From Prochlorococcus sp. AG-347-G22 (lineage in GTDB: Bacteria; Cyanobacteriota; Cyanobacteriia; PCC-6307; Cyanobiaceae): DNA of 64,000 bases. Positions 46,291-55,329 of the stretch are shown piece after piece. The stretch covers positions 25,892 through 89,891 of the forward strand of contig QCBK01000006.1 of the NCBI GenBank assembly GCA_003281635.1, read 5' to 3'. The notes below the pieces were generated by a model that had not been told where the DNA came from, did not search any database, and saw only the letters and a list, made by a program, of their open reading frames with translations. Made by a program: the position numbers and the translations under genes. The stretch's first letter is position 1; the number at the start of each line of letters is the position of its first letter.

Positions 46291-47160
46291 ATGGTTTTTA
46301 GATTAAAAAAAGGGGATTTAATAGATATTTTAGCTCCAGGCTCCTTTATTGATGAAGACGAAAATTTTCAAAAAGGCATAGAAATCTTAAAAAACTGGGG
46401 TTTGGAAATTAATGAAAATAATTCTCTATCAAAAAAATTTAGTTATTTTGCAGGTGATGATCTAACTAGATTTGAAGAACTTGAAAAAGCACAAAATAGT
46501 AAGCTGATCATTTTTGCAAAAGGAGGCTGGGGTTCAGCAAGACTTTTAGAAAAAGAACCTTCTTGGCAGCATGGTTTAATGCTTGGATTCTCAGATACTT
46601 GTTCTTTACTACTATCTAAATATTCTCAAGGATTTATAGGTTCTATCCATGGCCCAATGGTTACTAGCCTTTTCAAAGAACCAGCGTGGAGTCTTGAGAG
46701 ATTAAGAAATTTACTTTTTGAGGGATATGTTGAGGACATAATAGGAATCCCTTTAAGAGGTGGGAAAGCAAAAGGAGAGATAATAGTTTCTAACTTAACT
46801 ATTGCTACTTTTTTAATTGGTACTAATCACTTTCCAGATTGCAAAGGGAAAATAATAATTTTTGAAGACATTAATGAAGATATTTATAAAATTGATCGCA
46901 TGTTGACTTACCTTAGGATGACTAAAACAATTTCTGAAATTGCGGGTATTGGATTCGGAAGTTTTTCTAATGATTCCTGCGACCTTAAATGGAAAGATTT
47001 ACTAAAAAACTGCATTATTGAAAGACTTCAAGAGTTCGATTTTCCTATTCTTTTTGATCTCCCAATAGGCCACATATCAGGGAATGCATGCATCCCGTTA
47101 GGGTATGAAGCAACCTTAAATGGTGACAACGGCATTCTTAGTATCGATAAGCCTTTTTAA
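46291..47160 (+). CDS. LD-carboxypeptidase (S66 family)
   Basis: S66 peptidases (LdcA) cleave the terminal D-Ala from murein tetrapeptides in recycling. The 289-residue product has the family start LKKGDLIDILAPGSFIDED, the FAKGGWGSARLLE block, the nucleophile motif LGFSDTCSLL with the catalytic serine, a central IFEDINEDIYKIDRMLTYLR with the glutamate, and the histidine motif DLPIGHISGNACIPLG near the C terminus. Length is normal. It is nine bases after the UbiA gene and convergent with ispD, with no gap. Confidence 0.9.
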   Translation: MVFRLKKGDLIDILAPGSFIDEDENFQKGIEILKNWGLEINENNSLSKKFSYFAGDDLTRFEELEKAQNSKLIIFAKGGWGSARLLEKEPSWQHGLMLGFSDTCSLLLSKYSQGFIGSIHGPMVTSLFKEPAWSLERLRNLLFEGYVEDIIGIPLRGGKAKGEIIVSNLTIATFLIGTNHFPDCKGKIIIFEDINEDIYKIDRMLTYLRMTKTISEIAGIGFGSFSNDSCDLKWKDLLKNCIIERLQEFDFPILFDLPIGHISGNACIPLGYEATLNGDNGILSIDKPF

Positions 47161-47850
47161 CTAGGAGTTCTTCACAAAAAGTTTTGCTATTTTCAAATCT
47201 ATAGGGGATGTAATTTTTATATTCGAATAAGTTCCTTCAATAATCTTCACTTTCCAATTAAGCATTTCGAATAGAGAAGCATCATCTGTGACTTTCCAGT
47301 TTTTATCGATTGCCATCTTATGAGCTTTTTTTAATCTATCTACTAAAAAGCCCTGAGGAGTTTGCGCTGCCCATAAATAATTTCTATCTGGTGTTTTTTT
47401 AATAAAACCTTCATCATCAACAATCTTTATAGTGTCTGTTACCTTAGTAGCTAAAATTACAGCTTCATATTCATCTAATTGCTTGGCACAAAGGTCTATC
47501 AATTCAGGATAAATTAGACATCTAGCGCCATCATGTATTAAAACTTTTTCAGCATCTTTGGGTAACGCTTTTAAACCATTAAAAACTGACTGTTGTCTGG
47601 TGTCACCACCATTAATCCAATGAACTTTATGGGCAAAATCCTTAGCTGAATTTAGTAATAAGTTTTTATCTTTAGGTTGCCCAATTATTCCAACCCAGTT
47701 TGTTGAGCTTGCTGAAAATACAGATTTAAGTGTCCAATGAATCAAAGACTCTCCCTCTAAATCAATAAGTAATTTATTTTTTCCAGCTTTCATTCTGCTA
47801 CCACTACCTGCAGCTGGTATTAAAAAGTGCACAATAGAAGGGCTTAACAT
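47161..47850 (-). CDS. ispD: 2-C-methyl-D-erythritol 4-phosphate cytidylyltransferase
   Basis: IspD makes CDP-methylerythritol in the MEP pathway for isoprenoids. The 229-residue product has the nucleotide-binding loop IPAAGSGSRMKAGKNKLLID, the conserved VLIHDGARCLIYPELI, ATKVTDTIKIV, NYLWAAQTPQGFLVDRL, and VTDDASLFEMLNWKV. Length is normal. It is convergent with ldcA and diverges from fabG over about 75 bases. Isoprenoids made here supply plastoquinone, carotenoids and the phytol chain. Confidence 0.96.
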   Translation of the reverse strand: MLSPSIVHFLIPAAGSGSRMKAGKNKLLIDLEGESLIHWTLKSVFSASSTNWVGIIGQPKDKNLLLNSAKDFAHKVHWINGGDTRQQSVFNGLKALPKDAEKVLIHDGARCLIYPELIDLCAKQLDEYEAVILATKVTDTIKIVDDEGFIKKTPDRNYLWAAQTPQGFLVDRLKKAHKMAIDKNWKVTDDASLFEMLNWKVKIIEGTYSNIKITSPIDLKIAKLFVKNS

Positions 47851-47924
47851 TTTCTAGATAATTATAAATAAAAGCAATATCATTACACAAATAGTACTAC
47901 GATTGAAAATTATAAAATTTCATA

Positions 47925-48674
47925 ATGTCCAATACAGATTCATTATCAGGCAAAGTTGCTTTAATCACTGGAGCTAGCAGAGGAATTGGTAAAGAAATTG
48001 CTTTAGAACTAAGCCGCCTAGGAGCAGAAGTCTTTATTAATTACTCTTCTTCTGATGAAAAAGCTGAAGAAGTTGTAAATTCAATAAAAAATTCGGGAGG
48101 TAAAGCTCATAAATTAAAATTTGATGTATCAAGAGAGGATTCTGTTAGTTCAGCTTTTGAAGAAATCATAAAAATTAATGGCTCCATTGATATTCTTATT
48201 AACAATGCTGGTATTACTAGAGATGGACTATTGATGAGAATGAAATCGGAACAATGGGATGATGTGTTAAATACAAACTTAAAAGGGGTTTTTCTTTGTA
48301 CAAAATATGCTTCAAAATTTATGATGAAAAAAAGAAGTGGTAGTATCGTAAATATTTCATCTGTTGTTGGAATAATTGGTAATCCCGGTCAAGCAAATTA
48401 TTCTGCAGCTAAAGCTGGAGTTATTGGATTCACCAAAACTTGTGCTAAAGAATTTGCTTCAAGAGGTATAAACGTAAATGCAATAGCTCCAGGCTTTATA
48501 GAAACAGAAATGACTGAAAAACTTAATACTGAAGAGATACTTAAAGTTATCCCTTTAGGGAAATTAGGAAGTTGTACTCAAATTGCAAACTTAGTTTCAT
48601 TCTTAGTTTCAAGTAATGCTGGAAGTTACATTACAGGGCAAACAATAAGTATAGACGGAGGTATGAGTATTTAA
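47925..48674 (+). CDS. fabG: 3-oxoacyl-ACP reductase FabG
   Basis: FabG reduces 3-oxoacyl-ACP in each round of fatty acid elongation with NADPH. The 249-residue product has the coenzyme motif TGASRGIGKEIALEL (TGxxxGxG), DILINNAGITRDGLLMRM, the active-site serine in NISSVVGIIGNPGQ, the YxxxK motif as YSAAKAGVIGF, and the C-terminal VNAIAPGFIETEMT. The TRDGLLMRMK segment is specific to FabG rather than other SDRs. It is convergent with a small minus-strand gene with no gap. Confidence 0.96.
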   Translation: MSNTDSLSGKVALITGASRGIGKEIALELSRLGAEVFINYSSSDEKAEEVVNSIKNSGGKAHKLKFDVSREDSVSSAFEEIIKINGSIDILINNAGITRDGLLMRMKSEQWDDVLNTNLKGVFLCTKYASKFMMKKRSGSIVNISSVVGIIGNPGQANYSAAKAGVIGFTKTCAKEFASRGINVNAIAPGFIETEMTEKLNTEEILKVIPLGKLGSCTQIANLVSFLVSSNAGSYITGQTISIDGGMSI

Positions 48675-48854
48675 TTATGTACTTTCATAAGGTTGGCCCA
48701 ATTCATCTCTTAACCTTCTAATTTTCTGTAAAAGTTTGAGTCTTCTACTTCTAGCAGTTAATGTCAAGAAAAATCTTAAAGGAAAGTATATTAATGTCAT
48801 AGCAATCGCGAAAATTGCGGTAAGAGTAAAAATAAGATTATTTGTTTCTTCCAT
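48675..48854 (-). CDS. Small membrane protein, 59 aa
   Basis: Found by translating the minus strand next to fabG. The 59-residue product begins MEETNNLIFTLTAIFAIAMT, has one membrane segment (about residues 7-26, extending to LIYFPLRFF), and a strongly basic C-terminal helix (SRRLKLLQKIRRLRDELGQ) that could lie on the membrane surface. I recognise no family, but the composition and sharp placement against the fabG stop argue for a real gene. It diverges from groEL across about 130 bases. Confidence 0.7.
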   Translation of the reverse strand: MEETNNLIFTLTAIFAIAMTLIYFPLRFFLTLTARSRRLKLLQKIRRLRDELGQPYEST

Positions 48855-48985
48855 AACTTAAAGATACTCTTATTTGAGTTAATTTGTATGTCTCATGAAA
48901 AGAAATTCGGCTTTCCCCACTTAATTAAATATCCCTTAAAAATGATTCTATGGGAGATTAGAATAATACTAATGATCGAGTGAAC

Positions 48986-50731
48986 ATGGCTAAACAGTTA
49001 AGTTTTTCTAATGAATCAAGAGAAGCGCTAGAAAAAGGTGTGAATTTTGTCGCTAATGCAGTAAAGGTTACTATTGGGCCAAAAGCAAAAAACGTTGTAA
49101 TTGAAAAGAAAATTGGTTCGCCGGATATAGTAAGAGATGGATCTACAGTTGCTAAAGAGATCGAGATTGAAAACCCTATTTCTAATTTAGGTGCGAAATT
49201 AATAGAACAAGTTGCATCCAAGACAAAAGAAAGTGCTGGAGATGGGACAACAACAGCAACCATTTTGACTCAGAAGATGGTTCAGGAGGGATTAAAAAAT
49301 ATTGCTTCTGGTGCCAACCCTATGGAGTTAAAAAAAGGTATGGAGGCAGGCCTAGCTTTTGTCTTAGAAAAATTAAGTTCCAAAAGTATTTCATTAAGTG
49401 GTTCTGATATCCAAAAAGTTGCAACAGTTAGTGCTGGAGGTGATGAAGAAATTGGATCTATAATTTCGAAAGCAATGGATATTGTTTCTTCAGATGGTGT
49501 AATAACTGTTGAAGAATCTCAATCATTAGAAACAGAATTAGATATAACTGAAGGAATGTCTTTTGATAGAGGTTATAGTTCTCCATATTTCGTAACAGAC
49601 CAAGAAAGACAAGTTTGTGAACTTGAAAACCCAAAAATATTAATAACTGATCAAAAAATCTCAACTTTAGTTGATCTAGTTCCAATACTTGAAGAAATTC
49701 AAAAGGCAGGCTCCCCTTTTCTAATTCTTGCTGAAGATATTGAGGGAGAGGCTTTAACCACTTTGGTTTTGAATAAGAATAGTGGGGTTTTAAATGTAGC
49801 TTCCGTGAGAGCTCCGTTATTTGGTGAAAGAAGAAAAGCTGCCCTTGAAGATATTGCAATTCTTACAGGGGCTAAGTTAATTAGCGAAGATAAATCGATG
49901 ACACTTGATAAAGTATCGATTAATGATCTAGGCAAAGCAAAAAAAATAACTATCACAAAGGATAAAACTACAATTGTTGCCTTCGATGACACTAAAGATT
50001 TAGTTAAAGCGCGAGTAGAGAAATTAAAGAGGGAAGTTAATATAACTGAATCTGAGTATGATCAGGATAAAATCAATGAAAGGATAGCTAAACTAGCCGG
50101 AGGAGTAGCTCTTATCAAAGTAGGAGCTGCTACAGAAACAGAAATGAAGTATAAAAAGTTCAGAATCGAAGATTCCCTTAATGCTACGAAAGCTGCTATT
50201 GAAGAGGGTGTTGTTTCTGGAGGAGGACAAACTTTAATTGAAATATCAGATGACCTTTTAAATTTAAGTAAAACATCTTCAGATGATTTAAGAACAGGGA
50301 TAAATATAGTCAAAGAAGCCCTTTTGGAACCCACCAAACAAATAGCAAAAAATGCTGGTTTTAATGGAGATGTAGTTGTCGCTGAAATTAAAAGACTTAA
50401 CAAAGGATTTAATGCTAATTCAGGAAAATATGAGGATTTAAAAGATTCAGGAATATTAGATCCAACCAAAGTAATAAGATTAGCTCTTCAAGATTCTGTA
50501 TCTATTGCAGCTATGCTCCTCACAACAGAAGTTGCAATGGCAGACATTCCAGAACCTGAAGCAGCGGCCCCAGGAGGACCAGTTGAAGATCCAATGGGTG
50601 GAATGGGTGGCATGGGAATGCCGGGAATGGGTGGCATGGGAATGCCGGGTATGGGTGGCATGGGAATGCCGGGAATGGGTGGCATGGGAATGCCAGGAAT
50701 GGGGGGCATGGGAATGCCGGGTATGATGTAA
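48986..50731 (+). CDS. groEL: Chaperonin GroEL, stand-alone copy
   Basis: This is a 60-kDa ring chaperonin. The 581-residue product (start [15 protein letters not shown] at 48986; an in-frame GTG two codons upstream gives a less likely 583) has [15 protein letters not shown], the ATP-site [28 protein letters not shown] and late [16 protein letters not shown]. No groES lies beside it, and no CIRCE repeat is upstream. This looks like the second, non-groESL cyanobacterial copy, usually more diverged and stress-linked. The C-terminal tail is an unusually long Gly/Met stretch of five MGGMGMPG units. GC content rises sharply in the tail. Confidence 0.92.
   Translation: MAKQLSFSNESREALEKGVNFVANAVKVTIGPKAKNVVIEKKIGSPDIVRDGSTVAKEIEIENPISNLGAKLIEQVASKTKESAGDGTTTATILTQKMVQEGLKNIASGANPMELKKGMEAGLAFVLEKLSSKSISLSGSDIQKVATVSAGGDEEIGSIISKAMDIVSSDGVITVEESQSLETELDITEGMSFDRGYSSPYFVTDQERQVCELENPKILITDQKISTLVDLVPILEEIQKAGSPFLILAEDIEGEALTTLVLNKNSGVLNVASVRAPLFGERRKAALEDIAILTGAKLISEDKSMTLDKVSINDLGKAKKITITKDKTTIVAFDDTKDLVKARVEKLKREVNITESEYDQDKINERIAKLAGGVALIKVGAATETEMKYKKFRIEDSLNATKAAIEEGVVSGGGQTLIEISDDLLNLSKTSSDDLRTGINIVKEALLEPTKQIAKNAGFNGDVVVAEIKRLNKGFNANSGKYEDLKDSGILDPTKVIRLALQDSVSIAAMLLTTEVAMADIPEPEAAAPGGPVEDPMGGMGGMGMPGMGGMGMPGMGGMGMPGMGGMGMPGMGGMGMPGMM
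50603..50722 (+). repeat. 24-bp tandem repeat, 5 copies, in the groEL tail
   Basis: Five near-identical 24-base units (consensus starts ATGGGTGGCATGGGAATGCC) encode MGGMGMPG and end just before ATG ATG TAA. Units differ only at single bases (GGA/GGT, CCG/CCA, one GGG). An imperfect half unit precedes them. Copy number is likely to vary. Confidence 0.95.
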
Positions 50732-50747
50732 AAGCTAACTAGCTTTT
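50730..50747. terminator. Bidirectional hairpin after groEL
   Basis: A 7-bp stem (AAAAGCT, 50730-50736, with its complement at 50741-50747) and 4-base loop is followed by T residues. It overlaps the groEL stop (50729-50731) and the stop of the convergent repeat-protein gene (50735-50737). Confidence 0.75.
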
Positions 50748-51208
50748 TTATCGTTGTTAATCCACTTTCTTAAATTTTTAATATAAGGTAGGGGTAATTT
50801 TGGGGTTTCAGTAAATTGATTTATTTTATTAGAATTTTGATTTTTACTAAATATTTCATTGCTGCTAGAAGTTTCCAGGCCATTTGATTCCCACTTTGTT
50901 TCTTCAATATTTTCAAAAGTTTTTGATAATTCAAGCTGAATTTGTTCTTGATTTTCTTCATGCACTTCATCAATTAAAGAGATCTCTTCTTGATTTTCTT
51001 CACGTACCTCATCAATTAAAGAGATCTGTTCTTGATTTTCTTCTTCATGCTGATTTTCTTTTTGTAGTGAACTATGGGTTAATAAATCATTTAATGAATC
51101 AATCCCAAATCTATGGACCCACTTTAGAACAACTTTTTCTTTGAACATAAAATTATTTTCTAAAGAGGCTTGTTTAAAAACTTCTATTAAATGTTTTTTT
51201 AAAAGCAT
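50735..51208 (-). CDS. Hypothetical protein with 14-aa acidic repeats
   Basis: The 157-residue product starts with a short helical domain (LIEVFKQASLENNFMFKEKV, WVHRFGIDSLNDLLTH), then an acidic segment of repeats reading EENQEQISLIDEVR, EENQEEISLIDEVH, EENQEQIQLELSK, and ends in a Ser/Asn-rich linker and a basic terminal helix (YIKNLRKWINNDKKAS). The repeat part should be coiled or disordered. There is no signal peptide. I recognise no family; the ordered ends with a variable middle suggest a scaffold or linker. It is eight bases downstream of the ABC-2 permease gene and convergent with groEL. Confidence 0.65.
   Translation of the reverse strand: MLLKKHLIEVFKQASLENNFMFKEKVVLKWVHRFGIDSLNDLLTHSSLQKENQHEEENQEQISLIDEVREENQEEISLIDEVHEENQEQIQLELSKTFENIEETKWESNGLETSSSNEIFSKNQNSNKINQFTETPKLPLPYIKNLRKWINNDKKAS
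50945..51044 (-). repeat. 42-bp in-frame repeat, about 2.4 copies
   Basis: TTCTTGATTTTCTTC recurs at 50945, 50987 and 51029, exactly 42 bases apart, within the 157-aa gene. The first two full units differ at a few bases, so this duplication is older than the COG0523 repeat. Confidence 0.9.
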
Positions 51209-51215
51209 AAAATTT

Positions 51216-52049
51216 CTAATTTAACTTTCTATTTAACAGAGGCCTTATAATAATCAAGGAGAAAACTGTTAAAGAAAATAAAATTGAGATACAACTCTTA
51301 CAAGTTAAATCACCATATGGGGCATGTAAAGCCACTAATTCTAAATCCATAGTTTGTGTATAGGCAGTCCTAATAGGTTCAATAGCAAAAGTTAATGGAT
51401 TTAATGAAGCTAACCATCCCAACCAATTTGGCATAAAAGAGATTGGAGCTAAAGCAGTACTCGCAAATAGAAGAGGTAAATTTATTACGAATATAAGAGC
51501 GATTAATTCAATATGTCCTGGCAAAACAAACGCTAAACATAAACTTATTGATGTCACAAAAAGAACTAGTAAAATTAGTGTTGTAAATACAATTCCTAAA
51601 CCATATAAGTTGGGCCATCCATAACCTAAAATGTATGAAACGATCATTATTACAATACTCTGAATAAAACTCAAGATTGTTATGTAAAAAAAAGAAGATA
51701 AAACTATGGATAATCTACTGGTTAAGGGGGCTACAAGTAATCTATTAAGAAATCCAAACTCTCTATCAAACATTAAAGGAAGACCAGAGTTTAGGGCTCC
51801 ACTAAAAGCAGTAAAAACAATAAGTCCTGCTCCTAAAAAATTCCCATAAGAATCAACTCCTGGTAAAAAACCTTCAGGAGCTTTAGAGAATAATGCCCCA
51901 AATAAAAAAAGCCAAATTATTGGTTGTAATATTCCTGCTAAAAGAGTTGATGGTCTTCTTTTTAATTGAATAAATAATCTCTTTGTTAAGGCAAATGTTT
52001 CTTGATATAAAAAAAATAAATTATACTGTTGTAATTCCATAATTAGCAT
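51216..52049 (-). CDS. ABC-2-type exporter permease
   Basis: The 277-residue product has six membrane segments in the ABC-2 pattern: RRPSTLLAGILQPIIWLFLFG near the start, a conserved GLPLMFDREFGFLNRLLVAPL, then the C-terminal LNPLTFAIEPIRTAYTQTM. It resembles the DrrB/NodJ group of lipid, drug or polysaccharide exporters. The ATPase partner is encoded 38 bases upstream. The internal Met at residue 4 is an equally likely start. The substrate is unknown. Confidence 0.88.
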   Translation of the reverse strand: MLIMELQQYNLFFLYQETFALTKRLFIQLKRRPSTLLAGILQPIIWLFLFGALFSKAPEGFLPGVDSYGNFLGAGLIVFTAFSGALNSGLPLMFDREFGFLNRLLVAPLTSRLSIVLSSFFYITILSFIQSIVIMIVSYILGYGWPNLYGLGIVFTTLILLVLFVTSISLCLAFVLPGHIELIALIFVINLPLLFASTALAPISFMPNWLGWLASLNPLTFAIEPIRTAYTQTMDLELVALHAPYGDLTCKSCISILFSLTVFSLIIIRPLLNRKLN

Positions 52050-52087
52050 TAATTACTATTCATTATAGTTAGTTAACCAAAAGTTTT

Positions 52088-53107
52088 TTATCGCATGGAT
52101 TGCTTTGATTCTTTTTTTAGGTCTCTTTTCCCTGCCATAGAAATTTCAGCATCCAATAATGTTTTCCCAGTTGCCTGAAGATATACATCATCTAAGCTTG
52201 GCTGACTTTGGGTAAGAGAAAAAATTTCAAACTTTGAGAAGGCCAATTCCACTTTTAGCTTCGTAAGTAAATCTTTTTGATTATCTGCTACGAAATTTAT
52301 CGAGAAACCTTGAGCTTCATTTATAATAATTTGGCTAATTCCATCTATTGAAGATAAAATTTTACATATATTTTTTGCTTCTTCCTGACTACTAAATTCT
52401 CTTACTTTCAAAGTTACCCTATCTCCTCCTAATTTATTTTTGAGCTCTGCAGGAGTCCCTTTTGCTATAACTCTTCCATCATCAATTATCACTAATCTGT
52501 CTGCCAATTTATCTATTTCATCAAGATAGTGACTACTTAAAATAATGGTCATTCCATTATTTCGCAAATCTTTCAAAAGTTGCCATATAATATTTCTACT
52601 TTCAATATCTAAACCAACTGTAGGTTCATCCAAAATTAATACTTGGGGCAAATGTAAAAGTCCAGCTGCCAGATCTATTCTTCTTTTCATTCCCCCTGAA
52701 TAAGTTCCGCACTTACGATCAATCCAATCATTCATTTCTAATTGATCTATTAATTTATTTATCCTTTCAAATTTTTTATTTTTGTTGATGTGATATAAAT
52801 CTGATTGAAAATCCAAAAGCTCTCGTCCAGTTAGTATTTTATCAAGTGCAATGTCTTGGGCAACATAACCAATTAATTCTCTAATTTTCCTTGAATTTTT
52901 GATCAGATTAATATTATTTATAAAAACTTCTCCACTATCAGGCTCTATTAAGGTAGAGAGTATTTTTATTAGTGTTGATTTGCCAGCACCATTTGGACCT
53001 AGTATTCCAAATAATGTGCCAGCTTCAATTTCCATCGATAAATTTTTTAATGCATTGATATCTGAATAAGATTTTGAGAGCCCTTTAACTTTTATATAAT
53101 TCATCAA
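52088..53107 (-). CDS. ABC transporter ATPase (DrrA type)
   Basis: This is the energising subunit for the adjacent ABC-2 permease. The 339-residue product has Walker A GILGPNGAGKSTLIKIL (near residue 35), Q-loop DIALD, the signature YSGGMKRRIDLAAGL, Walker B LILDEPTVGLD and the switch histidine in SSHYLDEIDKLADR. After about residue 240 a DrrA-type C-terminal extension follows, with SQPSLDDVYLQATGK. It belongs to the minus-strand set ctaA-ctaB-ATPase-permease-repeat protein. An exporter of heme or lipid would suit the context but is inference. Confidence 0.92.
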   Translation of the reverse strand: MMNYIKVKGLSKSYSDINALKNLSMEIEAGTLFGILGPNGAGKSTLIKILSTLIEPDSGEVFINNINLIKNSRKIRELIGYVAQDIALDKILTGRELLDFQSDLYHINKNKKFERINKLIDQLEMNDWIDRKCGTYSGGMKRRIDLAAGLLHLPQVLILDEPTVGLDIESRNIIWQLLKDLRNNGMTIILSSHYLDEIDKLADRLVIIDDGRVIAKGTPAELKNKLGGDRVTLKVREFSSQEEAKNICKILSSIDGISQIIINEAQGFSINFVADNQKDLLTKLKVELAFSKFEIFSLTQSQPSLDDVYLQATGKTLLDAEISMAGKRDLKKESKQSMR

Positions 53108-53143
53108 ACTTACTATTTATTTAAAAAACATTTTACATCTAAT

Positions 53144-54145
53144 TTAATTACTAAGCAGGGATACAATTGATAAAAATATTTGCATAGATTGCTGCTCAAA
53201 TTCTACGGATAGTTGGGTTCTGGAAATTAATAACAAAAGACAAATGCCAAACATGTAAAGAATAGACCACCTAAAAAGAGACTTTGCTCTGGAAAGATCA
53301 TCAGGAGATTTCTTTAATTCATTTATTAACTGCAGAAGTCTTCCATTAAATGGCAATAACATAATTCCGTATAAGAGACCCCCTTCAGGTAGAGCAAAGA
53401 CTCCCATAATACTCATTAAAACTGTTGCCCATCCGTAACGAGAAATCGCTTTAGCAGTAAAAACAGATCCTTTTACAGAAGGGAGCATAGGAATACCAAC
53501 AGATGCGTAATCATCCTTCAACAAAATTGCAAGAGCCCAAAAATGAGCTGGGGTCCATAACATTACTAAACCAAACAACCACCAACCACTAAGACCTACA
53601 TGCCCTGTGGCAGCAGAAGCTCCAACTAAGGGGGGTATCGCACCAGCAACTCCTCCGAAAACAATGTTTTTTGTTGTACGAGGTTTCAAAATAACTGTAT
53701 ATAAAATCACGTAGCTAAATAAACCAAGAAGAGTTAAACCCGCAGCTAAATAATTTACACCACTTACTAAAAGCATCGAAGCTGCCAAAGTACATGATAC
53801 AGCGGCTAAAAATACAGTCTCAGATGACAACTTTCCTGCTGGCAAAGCTCTTTTGCTAGTTCTTGTCATCCTCTTATCTAATTCCATTTCCCACAAGCAA
53901 TTAAGAGCTCCTGCTGCTGCTGCTGCCAAAGCACCTCCTCCTAGAGTGCAGATAAGTTTCGGGGAAGACAAAGGCCATTCTTCTGTTAAAGCCATTCCTC
54001 CCAAAGTTGTGGCCAGTAAAAGTGGGATCAATCTAGGTTTTGCTACTTCAAGCCAAGGCGGCAACGTTAATCTTTTTCTGGAAGGTACAACTTCATCCCT
54101 AATTGAAGATTTATAGTTCAAGTTTTCTAAGTTACTACTATTCAT
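53144..54145 (-). CDS. ctaB: Heme O synthase (protoheme IX farnesyltransferase)
   Basis: CtaB adds a farnesyl group to heme B to make heme O, for the cytochrome oxidase. The 333-residue product has about nine membrane segments and the family motifs [20 protein letters not shown] (an aspartate-rich site) and [20 protein letters not shown]. The N-terminal 30 residues are polar and extend past the usual start. It is coupled to ctaA by a four-base overlap (ATGA at 54142-54145). Confidence 0.96.
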   Translation of the reverse strand: MNSSNLENLNYKSSIRDEVVPSRKRLTLPPWLEVAKPRLIPLLLATTLGGMALTEEWPLSSPKLICTLGGGALAAAAAGALNCLWEMELDKRMTRTSKRALPAGKLSSETVFLAAVSCTLAASMLLVSGVNYLAAGLTLLGLFSYVILYTVILKPRTTKNIVFGGVAGAIPPLVGASAATGHVGLSGWWLFGLVMLWTPAHFWALAILLKDDYASVGIPMLPSVKGSVFTAKAISRYGWATVLMSIMGVFALPEGGLLYGIMLLPFNGRLLQLINELKKSPDDLSRAKSLFRWSILYMFGICLLLLISRTQLSVEFEQQSMQIFLSIVSLLSN

Positions 54146-55116
54146 GAGTTGATACCGACCGCTTGGGGATTAAGGGAGTGGTTTAGACCTTTTTTGGTAA
54201 AGGGATTTCTAAAAATTAATGTTGTTAATATCGCAATAAATAAGGAGGCGTTAAGTTGATGACCGATAATAAAAATAGGTTCATTCAAATTTGTTTTAAG
54301 ACTTAAAACACCCAAAGTTATTTGGGCAAACAAGAGAAAAATAAGTGTTGTGAGATATTTCCAATTTTCATTAAGCAAACTTCTCTTATAAATTGCAATA
54401 CCAATAATCAATAAAATTGAGAAAGCAATTGGAAAAGCAAATAATTTATGAGTATCTAGAATTAGACATTGTTTATTAAAAGATAAGCAAATATGTGCTG
54501 ACCAGGTTGATGAAAGCCTTACGCCAATAAAAGATTGAATCAGAGTAAGTAAAAGAGGAACAAAAAATAAAAATCTCCACCAAATTAATGGCTCTTCAAA
54601 GTCGGCATTTTCCAAATTTTGATTTATTGAAATTGTTGTAATCAGAAGTAGAAAAGCTATTAAAAGATGGCCAGTAACAGTATATGAATCAAGCAGGTTT
54701 ATTACTGTTAAAGCTCCAAAGGATCCTTGGACAATAACGAGAAAAAGTAATAATGAATAAGTTTTAGGTAACCAATTTGGAATTTCATTTTTCCATATAA
54801 TTGAAAGTGCGAATTTAAAAAGAATTAATATTCCAACCAGAAAAGCATCTAGACGATGAAACCACTCTAGAAATACTCTTAGGTTCATATGTTTAAAAGG
54901 CAAAAAAGATCCATAACATAATGGCCAATCTGGACAGGCAAGTCCCGCTTCCATGACTCTCGTAGCACCTCCAATTACGATTAGTGCGATAAGTGCAAAT
55001 ACACTATGACTTCCCAACCTTTTAAAAATTGTCAGATATTTTGATTTATATAATTGGTTATTAATCAAATGGATAAAACCTTTTATTTTGCATAATAAAT
55101 TAGATTCAAAAACCAA
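54142..55116 (-). CDS. ctaA: Heme A synthase (CtaA/COX15)
   Basis: CtaA oxidises heme O to heme A for the oxidase. The 324-residue product has eight membrane helices and the conserved histidines: [21 protein letters not shown] near the N terminus (the paired cysteines of this region are present), [22 protein letters not shown] and [10 protein letters not shown]. It diverges from ctaC over 213 bases. That spacer holds two promoters and nothing else I can identify; it is AT-rich. Confidence 0.93.
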   Translation of the reverse strand: MVFESNLLCKIKGFIHLINNQLYKSKYLTIFKRLGSHSVFALIALIVIGGATRVMEAGLACPDWPLCYGSFLPFKHMNLRVFLEWFHRLDAFLVGILILFKFALSIIWKNEIPNWLPKTYSLLLFLVIVQGSFGALTVINLLDSYTVTGHLLIAFLLLITTISINQNLENADFEEPLIWWRFLFFVPLLLTLIQSFIGVRLSSTWSAHICLSFNKQCLILDTHKLFAFPIAFSILLIIGIAIYKRSLLNENWKYLTTLIFLLFAQITLGVLSLKTNLNEPIFIIGHQLNASLFIAILTTLIFRNPFTKKGLNHSLNPQAVGINS

Positions 55117-55329
55117 ACATTAATTAAAAATTAATATGTTTAATTTAAAAAATAATTTACTAATTTAATCTTTTTTCCCTGACAATTACCTCTAAAAAGT
55201 TATTAATAATACGCCTTTTATTTCATAAATCTTAAGAAGTTGTGAATTTAAATGTTTTTCTTTTAACAAAGGATGCAGGATTAAAAAAATTGAATATCTT
55301 GAGAATATAAATATAAATTTTTAGATCAA

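Noticed and set aside
48866..48879. ACTC...GAGT pair upstream of groEL as a CIRCE element
   Set aside because: Only four bases match on each side and the nine-base arms and spacing of CIRCE are absent.
49458..49859. Minus-strand reading frame of 133 codons inside groEL
   Set aside because: It lies wholly opposite a strongly conserved gene and its translation is low-complexity Leu/Gln, a shadow frame.
50488..50709. Minus-strand frame of MPPIPGI repeats opposite groEL
   Set aside because: It is the reverse reading of the same 24-bp repeat.
50505..50726. Overlapping plus-strand frame across the groEL repeat rich in WVAWECRE
   Set aside because: It is the shifted reading of the 24-bp repeat and has no independent support.
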